NCBI RefSeq assembly: GCF_029855045.1
Contig: NZ_CP123228.1
Coordinates: 1,054,001-1,118,000 of the forward strand
Length of the DNA stretch: 64,000 nt
From: Piscinibacter sp. XHJ-5
Lineage (GTDB): Bacteria; Pseudomonadota; Gammaproteobacteria; Burkholderiales; Burkholderiaceae_C
Direction of reading: 5' to 3'
Part shown: positions 1 through 9,124 of the stretch, piece by piece
Position numbering within the stretch: position 1 is the first letter of the stretch
Layout of the letters: the number at the start of each line of letters is the position of its first letter
Program-made: the position numbers and the translations under genes
Notes under the pieces: model-generated
Seen by the model: only the letters and a program-made list of their open reading frames with translations
Told to the model about the DNA's origin: nothing
Database searches by the model: none

Positions 1-600
1 TGGGACTTCGCCCAGGGACCGATCATGTTCGGCGACACCGGCAACGACCTCGACACCGGCCTGGTGGGGGCCGGCCAGAAGAGCGGCATGTTCTGGGCCT
101 TCCGCGCCAAGGACGGCAAGCTGGCCTGGTCGCGGCAGGCGGCGCCGGGCGGTGTCACCGGAGGCCTGCAATGGGGTTCGGCCACCGACGGCCAGCGCAT
201 CTTCGTCGCGGCCGCCAACAGCGGACCGTCGAGCAACGGCGGCGGGGTGGGTGCCCTGCCATGGACGCTGAAGGACGGCACGACGACCACCGCGGGCGGA
301 TGGGCGGCGCTGGATGCGAAGTCAGGCGCCGTGCTGTGGACCACCAAGGACCCGCAGGGCAGCCGCGCCGAGGCGGCCGTCAGCGGCGCCAATGGCGTGG
401 TGTTCGGATGCAACCTGGCGGCAGGCGCGGGAACCCTGTACGCGCTCGACGCGAAGAGCGGCAAGGTGCTGTGGTCGTACGACAGCGGCGCGCCGTGCAA
501 TGCCGGTCCCTCCATCGTCGACGGCATGGTGTTCTGGGGCAGCGGCACCTTCGTGAGCCCCGGCGGGCCGAAGAAGGTGTTCGCCTTCTGGCTGCCCTGA
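1..600 (+). CDS. PQQ-binding-like beta-propeller protein, C-terminal part (polyvinyl-alcohol-dehydrogenase-like)
   Basis: The frame is open from the first base of the window, so this is the last 199 residues of a longer gene. The visible part has repeated propeller blades, each with a strand like YALDAKSGKVLWSY or WAALDAKSGAVLWTT. Such blades are typical of pyrrolo-quinoline quinone (PQQ) dehydrogenases and their non-enzymatic relatives. The family is usually periplasmic and oxidises alcohols. The GGLQWGSATDG stretch resembles the polyvinyl alcohol dehydrogenase subgroup. The calcium/PQQ ligands and any cytochrome domain would lie upstream and cannot be judged. It converges with the esterase end of the neighbouring operon. 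Substrate is unknown; the adjacent aromatic-alcohol oxidation genes make an alcohol plausible. Confidence 0.75.
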   Translation, partial: WDFAQGPIMFGDTGNDLDTGLVGAGQKSGMFWAFRAKDGKLAWSRQAAPGGVTGGLQWGSATDGQRIFVAAANSGPSSNGGGVGALPWTLKDGTTTTAGGWAALDAKSGAVLWTTKDPQGSRAEAAVSGANGVVFGCNLAAGAGTLYALDAKSGKVLWSYDSGAPCNAGPSIVDGMVFWGSGTFVSPGGPKKVFAFWLP

Positions 601-619
601 CACCGGCAGACCGGCTGGC

Positions 620-643
620 CCCTCTCCCGCTCGCGGGAGAGGG
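620..643. repeat. Hairpin repeat copy A (11-bp stem)
   Basis: A perfect inverted repeat: CCCTCTCCCGC, a 2-base loop, then GCGGGAGAGGG. It lies between two convergent genes and could end transcription from either side, although no T-run follows. The same hairpin recurs at 9083-9104 and 41860-41884. A GGGTCTGGGGTGAGGG stretch that normally follows such elements directly is displaced to about 698-715. Confidence 0.8.
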
Positions 644-717
644 AGTCTGATATTGCCGTCCGTCATGACTTGCAACGTCCTCACTCAGGTTCCCGGGTAG
701 GGTCTGGGGTGAGGGCC

Positions 718-1659
718 TCAGGCGGCATCGACCGCTTCCCGCAGCGCCACGCCGAACTGACGCTGTGCCTGGCGCGCGGCCGTCACGCCGCCGGCCATCA
801 CGATGAAGCCGTGCGCCAGGCCATGCCATTCGACGAGCTGCACGGCGGTGCCGGCGGCCAACAGCGCGTCGCCGAAAGCGAGCCCTTCGTCGCGCAGCGG
901 ATCGTGACCGGCCAGCACCAGCAGCGCCGGCGGCAGGCCGGCGAGCGAGGCGGCGAGCAGCGGTGCGCCGCGAAAGTCCACGGCCCGGCCGGCGGGTCCG
1001 AAGGCATGGGCGAGGAAGTAGTCCATCGTGCGCCGCGTCAGCGTCGGCCCGGAGGCATGCCGCGTGCGTGACGGGTAGTCGCCGTCGTGCCCACCGGCCG
1101 CGGGCGGGTACAGCAGCGCCTGCATGCGGATCGCCGGACCGCCGGCGTCGCGCGCGAGCAGCGCCACCACGCTGGCGAGCACCGCCCCGGCGCTGTCGCC
1201 GGCCACCGCCAGCCGCGCCGGATCGGCACCCAGCGCGCGTGCGCGCTCGGCGGCCCAGACCAGTGCAGCCCAGGCGTCGTCCACGGCAGCGGGAAACGGA
1301 TGTTCCGGTGCGAGCCGGTAGTCGACCGAGACGACGACCGTGCCGCTGTCTTCGCACAGCTGGCGGCACACGTTGTCGTAGGCCGGGATGTCGCCGAGCA
1401 CGTACCCGCCGCCGTGGTAGTACACGACGATGCCCCACGGCCCCTCTTCGCGAGGCGTGTAGACCCGCAGCGGGATCGCCGGCAGCGCGCCGGCCGGCAC
1501 CTCGCGGTCTTCCACGCGCACGTCGGCCGGCGCGCGGTCGGCTGCCGCGCAGATCTGGCGGTAGAGGTCGCGGCACGCCAGCGGCGGCAGGTCGCACAGG
1601 TCGGGCATGCCGGCCTCGTGGGCGGCCTTCATCATCGCGGCGAGTTGCAGGTCGAGCAT
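718..1659 (-). CDS. Alpha/beta hydrolase, hormone-sensitive-lipase/acetyl-esterase family
   Basis: A 313-residue carboxylesterase, the usual length for this family. The oxyanion motif HGGG is at residues 82-85 and the nucleophile elbow GDSAG at 154-158 (Ser156). Asp253 in GHDPLRDE and His283 in LAHGF complete a plausible triad. No signal peptide is seen, so it is likely cytoplasmic. It is the last gene of the minus-strand operon, 20 bases after the RND gene, and is preceded by a purine-rich AAGGAAAA. In this operon it may remove acyl groups from an ester form of the aromatic substrate; that role is inferred. The fold assignment is secure, the substrate is not. Confidence 0.9.
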   Translation of the reverse strand: MLDLQLAAMMKAAHEAGMPDLCDLPPLACRDLYRQICAAADRAPADVRVEDREVPAGALPAIPLRVYTPREEGPWGIVVYYHGGGYVLGDIPAYDNVCRQLCEDSGTVVVSVDYRLAPEHPFPAAVDDAWAALVWAAERARALGADPARLAVAGDSAGAVLASVVALLARDAGGPAIRMQALLYPPAAGGHDGDYPSRTRHASGPTLTRRTMDYFLAHAFGPAGRAVDFRGAPLLAASLAGLPPALLVLAGHDPLRDEGLAFGDALLAAGTAVQLVEWHGLAHGFIVMAGGVTAARQAQRQFGVALREAVDAA

Positions 1660-1679
1660 GGAGTTTTCCTTCGAGGAGA

Positions 1680-4088
1680 TCAGGCGGCGGCGGTCCGCAG
1701 CGCCGAGGCCGGCGCGGCCGCGGGCCGCAACAGGAAGTGCGCCAGCGCCGGCAGCAGCACCAGCGCGCCGACCATGTTCCAGACGAACATGAAGGCGAGC
1801 AGGATCCCCATGTCGGCCTGGAACTTGATCGGCGAGAACGCCCAGGTGCCGACGGCCAGGGCGAGCGTGACGCCGGTCAGCAGCACGACGCGGCCGGTGA
1901 ACTGCAGCGCGTGCAGGTATGCATCGGACAAGGAATCGCCGGCGCGCAGCCGCGCCAGCATGACGCTGAGCACGTACAGCGCGTAGTCGACGCCGATGCC
2001 GACGCCCAGCGCGATCACCGGCAGCGTCGCGACCTTCACGCCCATGCCCAGTCCCACCATCAGCGCTTCGCAGAGGATGGACGTCAGCACGAGCGGCAGC
2101 ACCGCGCAGGTGACGGCGCGCCATGAGCGGAACGTGATGAAGCACAGCACGACCACGGCGCCGTAGACCCACAGCAGCATCTCGCGCATCGCCTGGTGCA
2201 CGACGATGTTCGTCGCCGCCGCGATGCCGGCCGAGCCGGCGGCCAGCATGAAGCGCGCATCGCCTGCGGCGGCCTCGGTGGCGATGAAGCGCTCGGTCTC
2301 GCCGACCACGCGCGCCAGCGTCTCGGCCTTGTGGTCCTTCAGATAGACGTAGAGCGACAGGAAGGAGCAGCCCTGGTTGAACAGCTCGCGCGGCGCGCGG
2401 GTCTGCACGCCACCGAGCGCCGCCGCGTTGGGGAGCAGCTCGAACCACTTCAGGTTGCCTTCGTTGTAGCCGACCATCGCCAGCTTCGACAGGGCGGCCA
2501 TCGAGTGGGTCGCCTCCACGCCGGGAAGCTGCTCCAGCCGCCACGCGAGGCGGTCGACCTGGGCCAGCGTGCCGTAGCGCGTGCACTGGTCTTCCGGCGT
2601 CGCGACCATCACGACCAGGATGTCGGCGCTGGCCGCGTAGTGGCGCGCGAGATAGTCGTTGTCGCGGTTGTAGCGCGAGTCGGCACGCAGCTCGGGCGCG
2701 CCGGGATCGAGATCGCCGACCTTGAGCTGCAGGCTGACGACGTAGCCGCCAGCGGCCAGCAGCGCGCCGCAGGCGAGTGCCACGAGCGCGGGCGTGCGCT
2801 GCGTGAAGCGGTCGAGGTGGCCCCACAGCCCTGCGCGCCGCGCGCCACCCGCTTCGACGCGAAGGCTGCGTGCCGCCGCACGGGTGCCGACGCCCAGGTA
2901 CGACAGCAGGACGGGCAGCAGCACCAGGTTCGTGAAGATCAGCACCGCGACGCCGATGCTTGCCACCGCGGCCAGGTCCTGGATGACCTGGATCTGGATG
3001 AGCGCCAGCACGGCGAAGCCGACCGCGTCGCACAGCAGCGCGGTGAGGCCCGCGACGAAGAGGCGGCGAAAGGTGTAGCGCGCGGCGACGACCTTGTGCG
3101 TGCCGCGCCCCACGTCCTGCATGATGCCGTTCATCTTCTGCGCGCCGTGGCTCATGCCGATGGCGAACACGAGGAAGGGCACCAGCACCGAATACGGATC
3201 GAGCGCGTAGCCCAGCAGCGCGAGCAGGCCGAACTGCCAGACCACCGCCACCAGCGAGCAGGCGACGACGAGCAGCGTCGAGCGCACGCAGCGCGTGTAG
3301 CCGTACAGCACCGCGGCGCAGATGACCAGCGCGACGGCGAAGAACGCCAGCACCTCGCGCATGCCGTCGATCAGGTCGCCCATGACCTTCGCGAAGCCGG
3401 TGACGTGGATGCGCACGCGGTCGCTCTCGTGCTTCGATCTCAGCCCTTCGATCTGCCGGCCGAGCTCGCCGTAGTCGAGCGCCTGGCCGGTCTTCGGATG
3501 GCGGTCGAGCAGCGGCACGAAGATGATGCTCGACTTGAAGTCGGCGGCGACGATCTGGCCGATCTCGCCCGAGCGCTCGACATTGGCGCGCACCTCGGCC
3601 AGCGCCTGCGGCGAGCCGTCGTAGCTGTCGCCCATCACGGTGTTGCCGTCGAGCCCGTCCTCGGTCACCGCGACCCAGCGGGTGTTCGAGGTCCACAGCG
3701 ACTTCATGAACGGCCGGTCGACACCGGGCAGCAGGTAGATCTCGTCGTTGAGCTTCTGCAGCGTGCGCAGGTAGTCCTTGTCGAAGATCGAGTCGCCGGT
3801 CGTCTCGACGGCGATGCGCAGGGCATTGCCCTGGCCGGCCAGGTTGCCCTGGTTGGCGAGGTAGTTCGCGATGTACGGGTGCCGGGTGGGAATCGTCTTC
3901 TCGAAGCTCGCATTGAGCTGCAGCTTCAGCGCCTGCCAGCCGAACAGGGCGGTCAGCACCAGACACAGCAGCAGCACCCACGGCCGGTGGTTGAACAGCA
4001 GCCGCTCGGGTGCCGAACCCGAGGCGGTGTCGAAGTCTTCGAGGCGGGAGACGACCGGTTGGTCGGCGAGCGAGGTGTCGGCGTGCAT
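1680..4088 (-). CDS. RND/MMPL-family membrane transporter
   Basis: An 802-residue inner-membrane protein with the RND layout. One transmembrane helix near residues 36-56 is followed by a large periplasmic loop, a helix bundle, a second large loop near residues 420-600 and a final bundle. GVGIGVDYALYVLSVM lies in a late helix. It matches the short MMPL/predicted-exporter type rather than the 1040-residue AcrB type, and no membrane-fusion or TolC partner is encoded nearby. The start chosen is the ATG just upstream of the YCF48 gene stop region (11-base overlap-free gap). It belongs to a DUF1302-DUF1329-YCF48-RND set that recurs in proteobacteria using hydrophobic substrates. Transport direction and substrate are unknown. 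Confidence 0.9.
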   Translation of the reverse strand: MHADTSLADQPVVSRLEDFDTASGSAPERLLFNHRPWVLLLCLVLTALFGWQALKLQLNASFEKTIPTRHPYIANYLANQGNLAGQGNALRIAVETTGDSIFDKDYLRTLQKLNDEIYLLPGVDRPFMKSLWTSNTRWVAVTEDGLDGNTVMGDSYDGSPQALAEVRANVERSGEIGQIVAADFKSSIIFVPLLDRHPKTGQALDYGELGRQIEGLRSKHESDRVRIHVTGFAKVMGDLIDGMREVLAFFAVALVICAAVLYGYTRCVRSTLLVVACSLVAVVWQFGLLALLGYALDPYSVLVPFLVFAIGMSHGAQKMNGIMQDVGRGTHKVVAARYTFRRLFVAGLTALLCDAVGFAVLALIQIQVIQDLAAVASIGVAVLIFTNLVLLPVLLSYLGVGTRAAARSLRVEAGGARRAGLWGHLDRFTQRTPALVALACGALLAAGGYVVSLQLKVGDLDPGAPELRADSRYNRDNDYLARHYAASADILVVMVATPEDQCTRYGTLAQVDRLAWRLEQLPGVEATHSMAALSKLAMVGYNEGNLKWFELLPNAAALGGVQTRAPRELFNQGCSFLSLYVYLKDHKAETLARVVGETERFIATEAAAGDARFMLAAGSAGIAAATNIVVHQAMREMLLWVYGAVVVLCFITFRSWRAVTCAVLPLVLTSILCEALMVGLGMGVKVATLPVIALGVGIGVDYALYVLSVMLARLRAGDSLSDAYLHALQFTGRVVLLTGVTLALAVGTWAFSPIKFQADMGILLAFMFVWNMVGALVLLPALAHFLLRPAAAPASALRTAAA

Positions 4089-4099
4089 CGTGAATGGCT

Positions 4100-5131
4100 T
4101 CAGGGCGCGACCTGTCGGCGTACGCCGCGCAGGGTGCTGAGGACGAAATGGCCGTCGGCCGTGACGGCGAGGCCGGTGGCCGCAAGAGGCGCGGCGGCAG
4201 GTTGCTTCTGGAAGCCGACGGCATCGTCGCGGCTGACGAGCAGCTCGCCGGTCTGGCCGACCAGCGCCAGCGTGCCGGGCGCCATCTCGAGGCCGGCACT
4301 GATGGAGCCCGGCACGCCGCTGTCCACGGCCTGCCAGCTCGCGCCGCCGTCGGCCGAGCGGAAGATGCGGCCGCGCAAGCCGTACGCGACGAGAGTGCCG
4401 GAGCGCGCCGCGACAAGGCCGAACCAGCTGCCCTTGTAAGGCGATGCGAGCGGCGCGAAGCTCGCGCCGCCGTCGGCCGACTTGATCAGCAGGCCTTGCT
4501 CGCCGGCGACATAGAGCTGGCTGCCGGCCCAGCGCACCGCGTACAGGTGCAGGGTCTTCGCATTCGGAAGACGGCCGACGATCGGGCTCCACGTCGTCCC
4601 GCCGTCGGTGGTGGCGAAGGCCATGCCGTACGCGCCGACCGCGACGCCGTGCTGCGCATCGGCGAAATCGACGTCGAAGAACGGCTTGTCCGGTCCTTCT
4701 TCGGCGAAACGTGCGGCAAGCCTTTGCTCGCGCTCGTCGCCCGACCTCGCGGCCGCGGCGACGATGCGCTCGGCGGCGGTCACGCCATCGAGCTGTCGCA
4801 TCCAATGCTCGCCGCCGTCGTCGGTTCGCAGGATCACGCCGAGGTGACCGACCGCCCAGCCGATGCGCTCGTCGACGAATCGCACGGCGGTGAGCGACAC
4901 CTGCACCGGCACCGACGCCTGGCGCCAGTGCAGGCCGCCGTCATCCGACAGCAGCACGATGCCGCGCTCGCCGACGGCCACCAGCCGCGCACCGGCACGC
5001 GTGACGGCGAGCATGGCGGCGCCCGACGCCTTCGCGGTGACGATGGCCGGCTCGACGAGCACGCGCGGCGCCGGCTCGGCGTGCAGTGCCGGCGCTGCGG
5101 CCAGCGCCAGCAGGAGCGCCGCGCGGCGCAT
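4100..5131 (-). CDS. YCF48/BNR-repeat periplasmic protein
   Basis: A 343-residue protein with a clear N-terminal signal peptide (MRRAALLLALAAAPALHAEP). Repeated Asp-box/BNR strands follow, such as LLSDDGGLHWRQ, LRTDDGGEHWMR, ATTDGGTTWSP, KSADGGASFAP and RSADGGASWQA. These are typical of the YCF48/photosystem-assembly-like seven-bladed propeller family, here a periplasmic accessory protein. Start ATG shares its A with the TGA stop of the upstream DUF1329 gene (TGATG), so the two are translationally coupled. Members of this family often sit beside an RND transporter, as here. A scaffold role between the transporter and outer-membrane parts is inferred, not shown. Confidence 0.88.
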   Translation of the reverse strand: MRRAALLLALAAAPALHAEPAPRVLVEPAIVTAKASGAAMLAVTRAGARLVAVGERGIVLLSDDGGLHWRQASVPVQVSLTAVRFVDERIGWAVGHLGVILRTDDGGEHWMRQLDGVTAAERIVAAAARSGDEREQRLAARFAEEGPDKPFFDVDFADAQHGVAVGAYGMAFATTDGGTTWSPIVGRLPNAKTLHLYAVRWAGSQLYVAGEQGLLIKSADGGASFAPLASPYKGSWFGLVAARSGTLVAYGLRGRIFRSADGGASWQAVDSGVPGSISAGLEMAPGTLALVGQTGELLVSRDDAVGFQKQPAAAPLAATGLAVTADGHFVLSTLRGVRRQVAP

Positions 5132-6486
5132 CAGCGCGTCCCCTCGTTTGCCAGCTCCTCGGCGCTGAAGAACGAGCGCGGGATGGTCGGGACCGGCTTG
5201 TACTGCACCGGCAGCTCGTTCGACGCCATGTTGAGGTAGTAGGCGCCCGTCTGCAGGTCGTAGCCGCCCCACAGCATGTTGCCGACGACGGCCGGGATGT
5301 CCGGCGCCAGCAGCATCAGCGTGTAGTTCGTGCGCCAGAGCTCGCCCTTCGCGTCCCAGCCGTCGAACAGCACGATCTGCCACGAGTCCTCGTCGATGTA
5401 GTACTTGCGCTTGGGCACGACGTGGCGCTTGCCCTCGGCGAGCGTGGCCTCGACCTCCCAGACGCGGTGCAGCTCCCAGCGCACCAGGCCCGGATTGAGC
5501 GTCTTCGGCGTCACCAGGTCCGCCACCTTCGCGCTTGCGGCGCGGTTGTTGTTGTAGGGGATGTAGAGCTCGCGCTTGCCGACGAGCTTCAGCTGGTGCT
5601 TGTCGATCGGCCCGAACAGCATGAAGGCCTCGTCGAACAGGCCGATGCCCGAGGTCACCGAGTCGGGCGTGTCATAGGCGACCGAAGGGGCCTTGCGCAC
5701 GCGGCGCTGGCCCACCAGGTACTGCCACAGGCCGCGCGGGTTGGCGGCATTCAGGTTGTCGTGCGCGAGGATCGCTTCACCGGCCTTGGAGCCCGGTTCG
5801 GTGACCGCGAACTTGCCGAGCTGGTAGTAGCCGTCGAACTTCTCGATGGAGCCCTCGGGGTCGTAGTACGGCTTGCGCAGCGTCTGCACGCCGCCCGAGG
5901 CGAGCGCGCGCCGGCCGTCGGCCGTGACCACCCACACGCGCACCGGCGCCTGGACGTTGGTGCCGGTCCATGCGAGGCGGTGGTTCTGGAACACCTCCGC
6001 GCCGTCCTTGGGGATGGGGAACGGCGTGCCGCCGTACGCGTTCTCGGTGCCGTGGCCGTTGTCCACCAGCTTGGCGCGCGTCGCATTCTTGAAGGTGTTG
6101 TCGTAGACCCATTGCGGCGCGGCGGCGCTGCGGTGCGTCGGGTACACGTCGATGCGGAAGTCGGGGTACTTCTTCATGAGCGCCTTCACGCCGTCGCTCA
6201 GCTTCGCGGCGTGCTGGTCCATGTTCTTCGCGTCGATGGAGAACAGCGGCTTGTCGGCGGCGAACGGGTCGGGACGCGGATCGCCGGGCTTGTAGCCGGC
6301 GGGGGCCTTGGTGAGGCCGCCATCCCAGGCGGGGATGGTGGAGTCCTTGTTGGCGGCACGCTCGGCGCCGAGCGGCGTCAGCGAGGTCTTGAGCCTGGCC
6401 GCTTCCTCGGCGCTGACGGCCGCGTGCACGTAGAGCGGCATGGTCAAGGCGAGAGCCAGCGTGGCCCGCATGCTGTGGTTCGACAT
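5131..6486 (-). CDS. DUF1329 domain-containing outer-membrane-associated protein
   Basis: A 451-residue secreted protein with signal peptide (residues 1 to about 24, ending LYVHAAVSA). The DUF1329 body has a LolA/LolB-like beta-sheet character; GRRALASGG, YLVGQRRVRKAP and PYNNNRAAS are recognisable stretches. Members lie in the periplasm or inner leaflet of the outer membrane and nearly always pair with a DUF1302 protein, as here. The DUF1302 gene is 17 bases upstream and the YCF48 gene overlaps downstream. A role in carrying a hydrophobic substrate or lipid between membranes is inferred from fold and neighbours. Family assignment is firm; function is not known. Confidence 0.9.
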   Translation of the reverse strand: MSNHSMRATLALALTMPLYVHAAVSAEEAARLKTSLTPLGAERAANKDSTIPAWDGGLTKAPAGYKPGDPRPDPFAADKPLFSIDAKNMDQHAAKLSDGVKALMKKYPDFRIDVYPTHRSAAAPQWVYDNTFKNATRAKLVDNGHGTENAYGGTPFPIPKDGAEVFQNHRLAWTGTNVQAPVRVWVVTADGRRALASGGVQTLRKPYYDPEGSIEKFDGYYQLGKFAVTEPGSKAGEAILAHDNLNAANPRGLWQYLVGQRRVRKAPSVAYDTPDSVTSGIGLFDEAFMLFGPIDKHQLKLVGKRELYIPYNNNRAASAKVADLVTPKTLNPGLVRWELHRVWEVEATLAEGKRHVVPKRKYYIDEDSWQIVLFDGWDAKGELWRTNYTLMLLAPDIPAVVGNMLWGGYDLQTGAYYLNMASNELPVQYKPVPTIPRSFFSAEELANEGTR

Positions 6487-6503
6487 CTTGTGGTCTCCGG
6501 AAA

Positions 6504-8240
6504 TCAGAAGGTGCGCGATGCGCTGAAGGCGACGTAGGCGCGGTCCCTCAGCGACTGGGCGAAGGTGAGCTGGCGCGGCGAGCCGGAGCCCTGCACCAGC
6601 GTCTCGGTGAAGGTCTTCTCGGGGCCGAAGTAGCCGTTGTAGGTGAGCGCGACGTTCCAGGCGTTCTGGTACTTGCCCTTCAGGCCGAGGCTGTAGTCGC
6701 CGGACTTGGAGGCGCCGCCGGCGAAGTTGAAGATCGCCGAGGAGCGGCCGCCGAAGTTGTAGCCGAGGCCGACGGGCACCGAGAGATCGAGCCCCGGCAG
6801 CACCTGGAAGTACTGCGGCTCGAACAGCACGCGCAGCGCGAACGCGCCTTTGGTCGTGTTCGGGTCCAGGCCGCCCAGACCGGCGTTGGTGCCTCCGGGT
6901 CCGATCGCGAAGATGTCCCTGGTGACCGACAGCCGGCGGTTGTAGGCCAGCTCGGCGAGCAGTGCGCCCCCTCCCCACAGCGGACCGGGCTGCAGCACGT
7001 AGATCCCCGAGACCTGCAGGTGGCCGGTCTTGCCGACCGCATAGCAGGGATCGTCCTTCGACGTGCCGCACGACAGGATGGGCCCCAGGCCGAGCACCGC
7101 GGGGTCGCTGGTCAGCGGCGCGTTCGTGCGCACCGAGCCCTCGATCGCCCAGTTGAGCTGGCCGATCGAGGAGGTGACGCTGGCGCCCACCGTGCGGATG
7201 TCGCTGGCGTACGCGAGGTGCACGTTGCCGTTGACGAAGTCGAACACCGGGACCGCCGGCGTCTTGTCGTGGTACTGCGCGGCGTAGAAGCCGAACTCGA
7301 AGTCGCTGCCGGTGGGACTCCAGCGCAGCTGCACGCCGCCCTGGCCGCTGTCCTTGGGGCGCAGGTCCTTGCTCTGGTCGTAGGTGAGGAAGATCGGGTT
7401 GCCGCCGGCGTCGGTGCCGAAGTTGACGATGCCCGTGCCGACATAGTCCTGGTTCGAGAAGTAGCTGCCGACGCCCGGGATGCGACTCGGCCGCCACTTG
7501 AGCTGGTAGTACGCGCCGAGCGACACGCCTTCGGCCACCTGCAGCGAGCCGGAGAGCTGCTCCACCGGCAGCAGCACTTCCTTGAACTGCCATCCGGGCA
7601 CCGACAGGATCCTGGCGACGTCGACCGGCCCCTGCGCGTTGGCGATGCCGTTCTGCCCGAAGAACAGGCTCTCGCCCCACTGCAGCGTGTGCTTGCCGGC
7701 GCGCAGCGTGCCCTTCATCGATCCGAGATCGCCCTTCAGGTAGACGAAGGCGTCGAGCAGCTCGCTGCCGCGGCCGTGCTGGCGCCTCGTCGCCGGCAGG
7801 AAGTCGTTCGCTGCCTGGCCGGGAAAGTTGTTCGAGGTCGACACCGTCGGCCCGACCGGCACGCCGCTGGCCAGGAGGGGCGTCCCTTCGTAGTCGCTGC
7901 GGCCGAGGTAGGCGCTGTCGCGCCACGCCGTGCCGCTCACGCGGCCGCCGAACGACTTCGTCGTGACGTCGAGCTCGCCGAGCAGGTCCCAGCGGTTGGA
8001 GACCAGGCCCTTGCGGAAGTTGTGGTCGCCGTCGTCCTCGTTGACGGTGCCGGGGTCGTTGGCGACGTCCAGCTGCGTCAGCGCGGGCGACGGGTTCTTC
8101 AACCGGTAGCCGGCGCTGTACTTCGGCGTCAGGTCGGCGCGGACCTTGATGTCGGAATTGCCGGTGTCGATGTCGAAGGCCTGGGCGGCGGGCAGCGCGA
8201 GCGCTGCCGCCGCCGCCAGCAGGCTGCGGCGGTGGTCCAT
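6504..8240 (-). CDS. DUF1302 outer-membrane beta-barrel protein
   Basis: A 578-residue protein with signal peptide MDHRRSLLAAAAALALPAAQ, then alternating hydrophobic strands ending in ...AFSASRTF. The terminal Phe is the usual signal for the outer-membrane insertion machinery. DUF1302 proteins are predicted large barrels. Recognisable internal stretches are GKHTLQWGESLFFGQNGIANAQGP and LKWRPSRIPGVGSYFSNQD (shortened here to 20 residues or fewer by position: about residues 175-205 and 245-265). It is followed by DUF1329, YCF48 and RND genes, forming a possible trans-envelope route. It may admit or export a hydrophobic aromatic. Strong family call, inferred role. Confidence 0.9.
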   Translation of the reverse strand: MDHRRSLLAAAAALALPAAQAFDIDTGNSDIKVRADLTPKYSAGYRLKNPSPALTQLDVANDPGTVNEDDGDHNFRKGLVSNRWDLLGELDVTTKSFGGRVSGTAWRDSAYLGRSDYEGTPLLASGVPVGPTVSTSNNFPGQAANDFLPATRRQHGRGSELLDAFVYLKGDLGSMKGTLRAGKHTLQWGESLFFGQNGIANAQGPVDVARILSVPGWQFKEVLLPVEQLSGSLQVAEGVSLGAYYQLKWRPSRIPGVGSYFSNQDYVGTGIVNFGTDAGGNPIFLTYDQSKDLRPKDSGQGGVQLRWSPTGSDFEFGFYAAQYHDKTPAVPVFDFVNGNVHLAYASDIRTVGASVTSSIGQLNWAIEGSVRTNAPLTSDPAVLGLGPILSCGTSKDDPCYAVGKTGHLQVSGIYVLQPGPLWGGGALLAELAYNRRLSVTRDIFAIGPGGTNAGLGGLDPNTTKGAFALRVLFEPQYFQVLPGLDLSVPVGLGYNFGGRSSAIFNFAGGASKSGDYSLGLKGKYQNAWNVALTYNGYFGPEKTFTETLVQGSGSPRQLTFAQSLRDRAYVAFSASRTF

Positions 8241-8277
8241 CGGATGTCTCCTGTCGTCGTGTGTCGGAAAGTGGGGA

Positions 8278-9048
8278 TCAGAGATAGGTCGAGGCCAGAC
8301 CGCCGTCGACCGGCAGGTTGATGCCGCTGACCCAGCGGGCGGCATCGGAGCAGAGGAAGGCGATGACAGTCGCCACTTCGTCCGCGAGCGCGGGGCGCTT
8401 CATCCGATGCGCGTCCTTCTGCACGCGCTCGGCGCCGAGCATCGCGACGAAGTCGCCCAGGATCGGCGTGAACACCGGCCCCGGCGCGACGCAGTTCATG
8501 CGCACGCCGCGCTCGAGGAACCACTTCTGCGACTGCGTGACCGTCCAGACGATCAGCGCTTCCTTGAAGTACTGGTAGCAGGTCTCCTGCGGCACCGGGT
8601 GTTTCGCCAGCCAGGCGAGTCCTGCCTCGAAGTGAGGCGTCTCGGCGAGCGCCTTGTGCACGTCGAGGCGCTGCGGCCACTCGGCGCCGAGGATCGACGA
8701 GATGTTCACGATGCTGCCGCCTTGCGGCATGCGCTCGAGCAGCCGCTGGCTCAAGTGGCGCAGGCCGAGGTAGTTGACGCGCGCGACGAGATCGACGCTC
8801 GCCGTGCCCGGCACGCCGGCCACGTTGCACAGCGCGTCGATGCGGTCAGGGAGCTGGCGCACGGCGGCGTCGATCGTGGACTGCTCCGACAGATCGGCCT
8901 TGACGAAGCCGTCGAGCGTGAGCGTCGGCTCGTTGCGGTCGACGCCGATGACACGCGCGCCGTGGAAGCGCAGCAGGCGCGCCGTCTCGGCGCCGATGCC
9001 CGAGCTGGCGCCGGTGATGACGATGGTCTTGCCTTGCAGGTTCAGCAT
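8278..9048 (-). CDS. calA: Coniferyl-alcohol-dehydrogenase-like short-chain dehydrogenase
   Basis: A 256-residue SDR. The cofactor motif TGASSGIG is at residues 12-19 and VGVDRN after the second strand suggests NAD(H). The catalytic Ser is near 117-118 and Y158-x-x-x-K162 lies in YQYFKEA. The combination DALCNVAGVPG, NYLGL, GAEWPQRL and YQYFKEALIVW is what I recall of the coniferyl alcohol dehydrogenase CalA of Pseudomonas; the match is from memory, not a search. Expected reaction: coniferyl alcohol to coniferyl aldehyde. The aldehyde dehydrogenase gene just upstream in the same operon supplies the next step. Related 3-alpha-hydroxysteroid dehydrogenases are the main alternative. Confidence 0.82.
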   Translation of the reverse strand: MLNLQGKTIVITGASSGIGAETARLLRFHGARVIGVDRNEPTLTLDGFVKADLSEQSTIDAAVRQLPDRIDALCNVAGVPGTASVDLVARVNYLGLRHLSQRLLERMPQGGSIVNISSILGAEWPQRLDVHKALAETPHFEAGLAWLAKHPVPQETCYQYFKEALIVWTVTQSQKWFLERGVRMNCVAPGPVFTPILGDFVAMLGAERVQKDAHRMKRPALADEVATVIAFLCSDAARWVSGINLPVDGGLASTYL

Positions 9049-9082
9049 GGAGTTCTCCGAGGGGAATGTGGACCGGGGGCTC

Positions 9083-9104
9083 CCTCTCCCGCTTGCGGGA
9101 GAGG
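9083..9104. repeat. Hairpin repeat copy B (10-bp stem)
   Basis: Perfect inverted repeat CCTCTCCCGC, loop TT, GCGGGAGAGG, inside the operon between the aldehyde dehydrogenase and SDR genes. Same element as 620-643 and 41860-41884. An intercistronic hairpin here could stabilise or attenuate the downstream message. Confidence 0.8.
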
Positions 9105-9124
9105 CAACGTGCTGCTCGCGTTCA

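Noticed and set aside
2196..4439. Long open frame antisense to the RND transporter
   Set aside because: No recognisable motif, biased composition, and the sense strand encodes a convincing membrane transporter.
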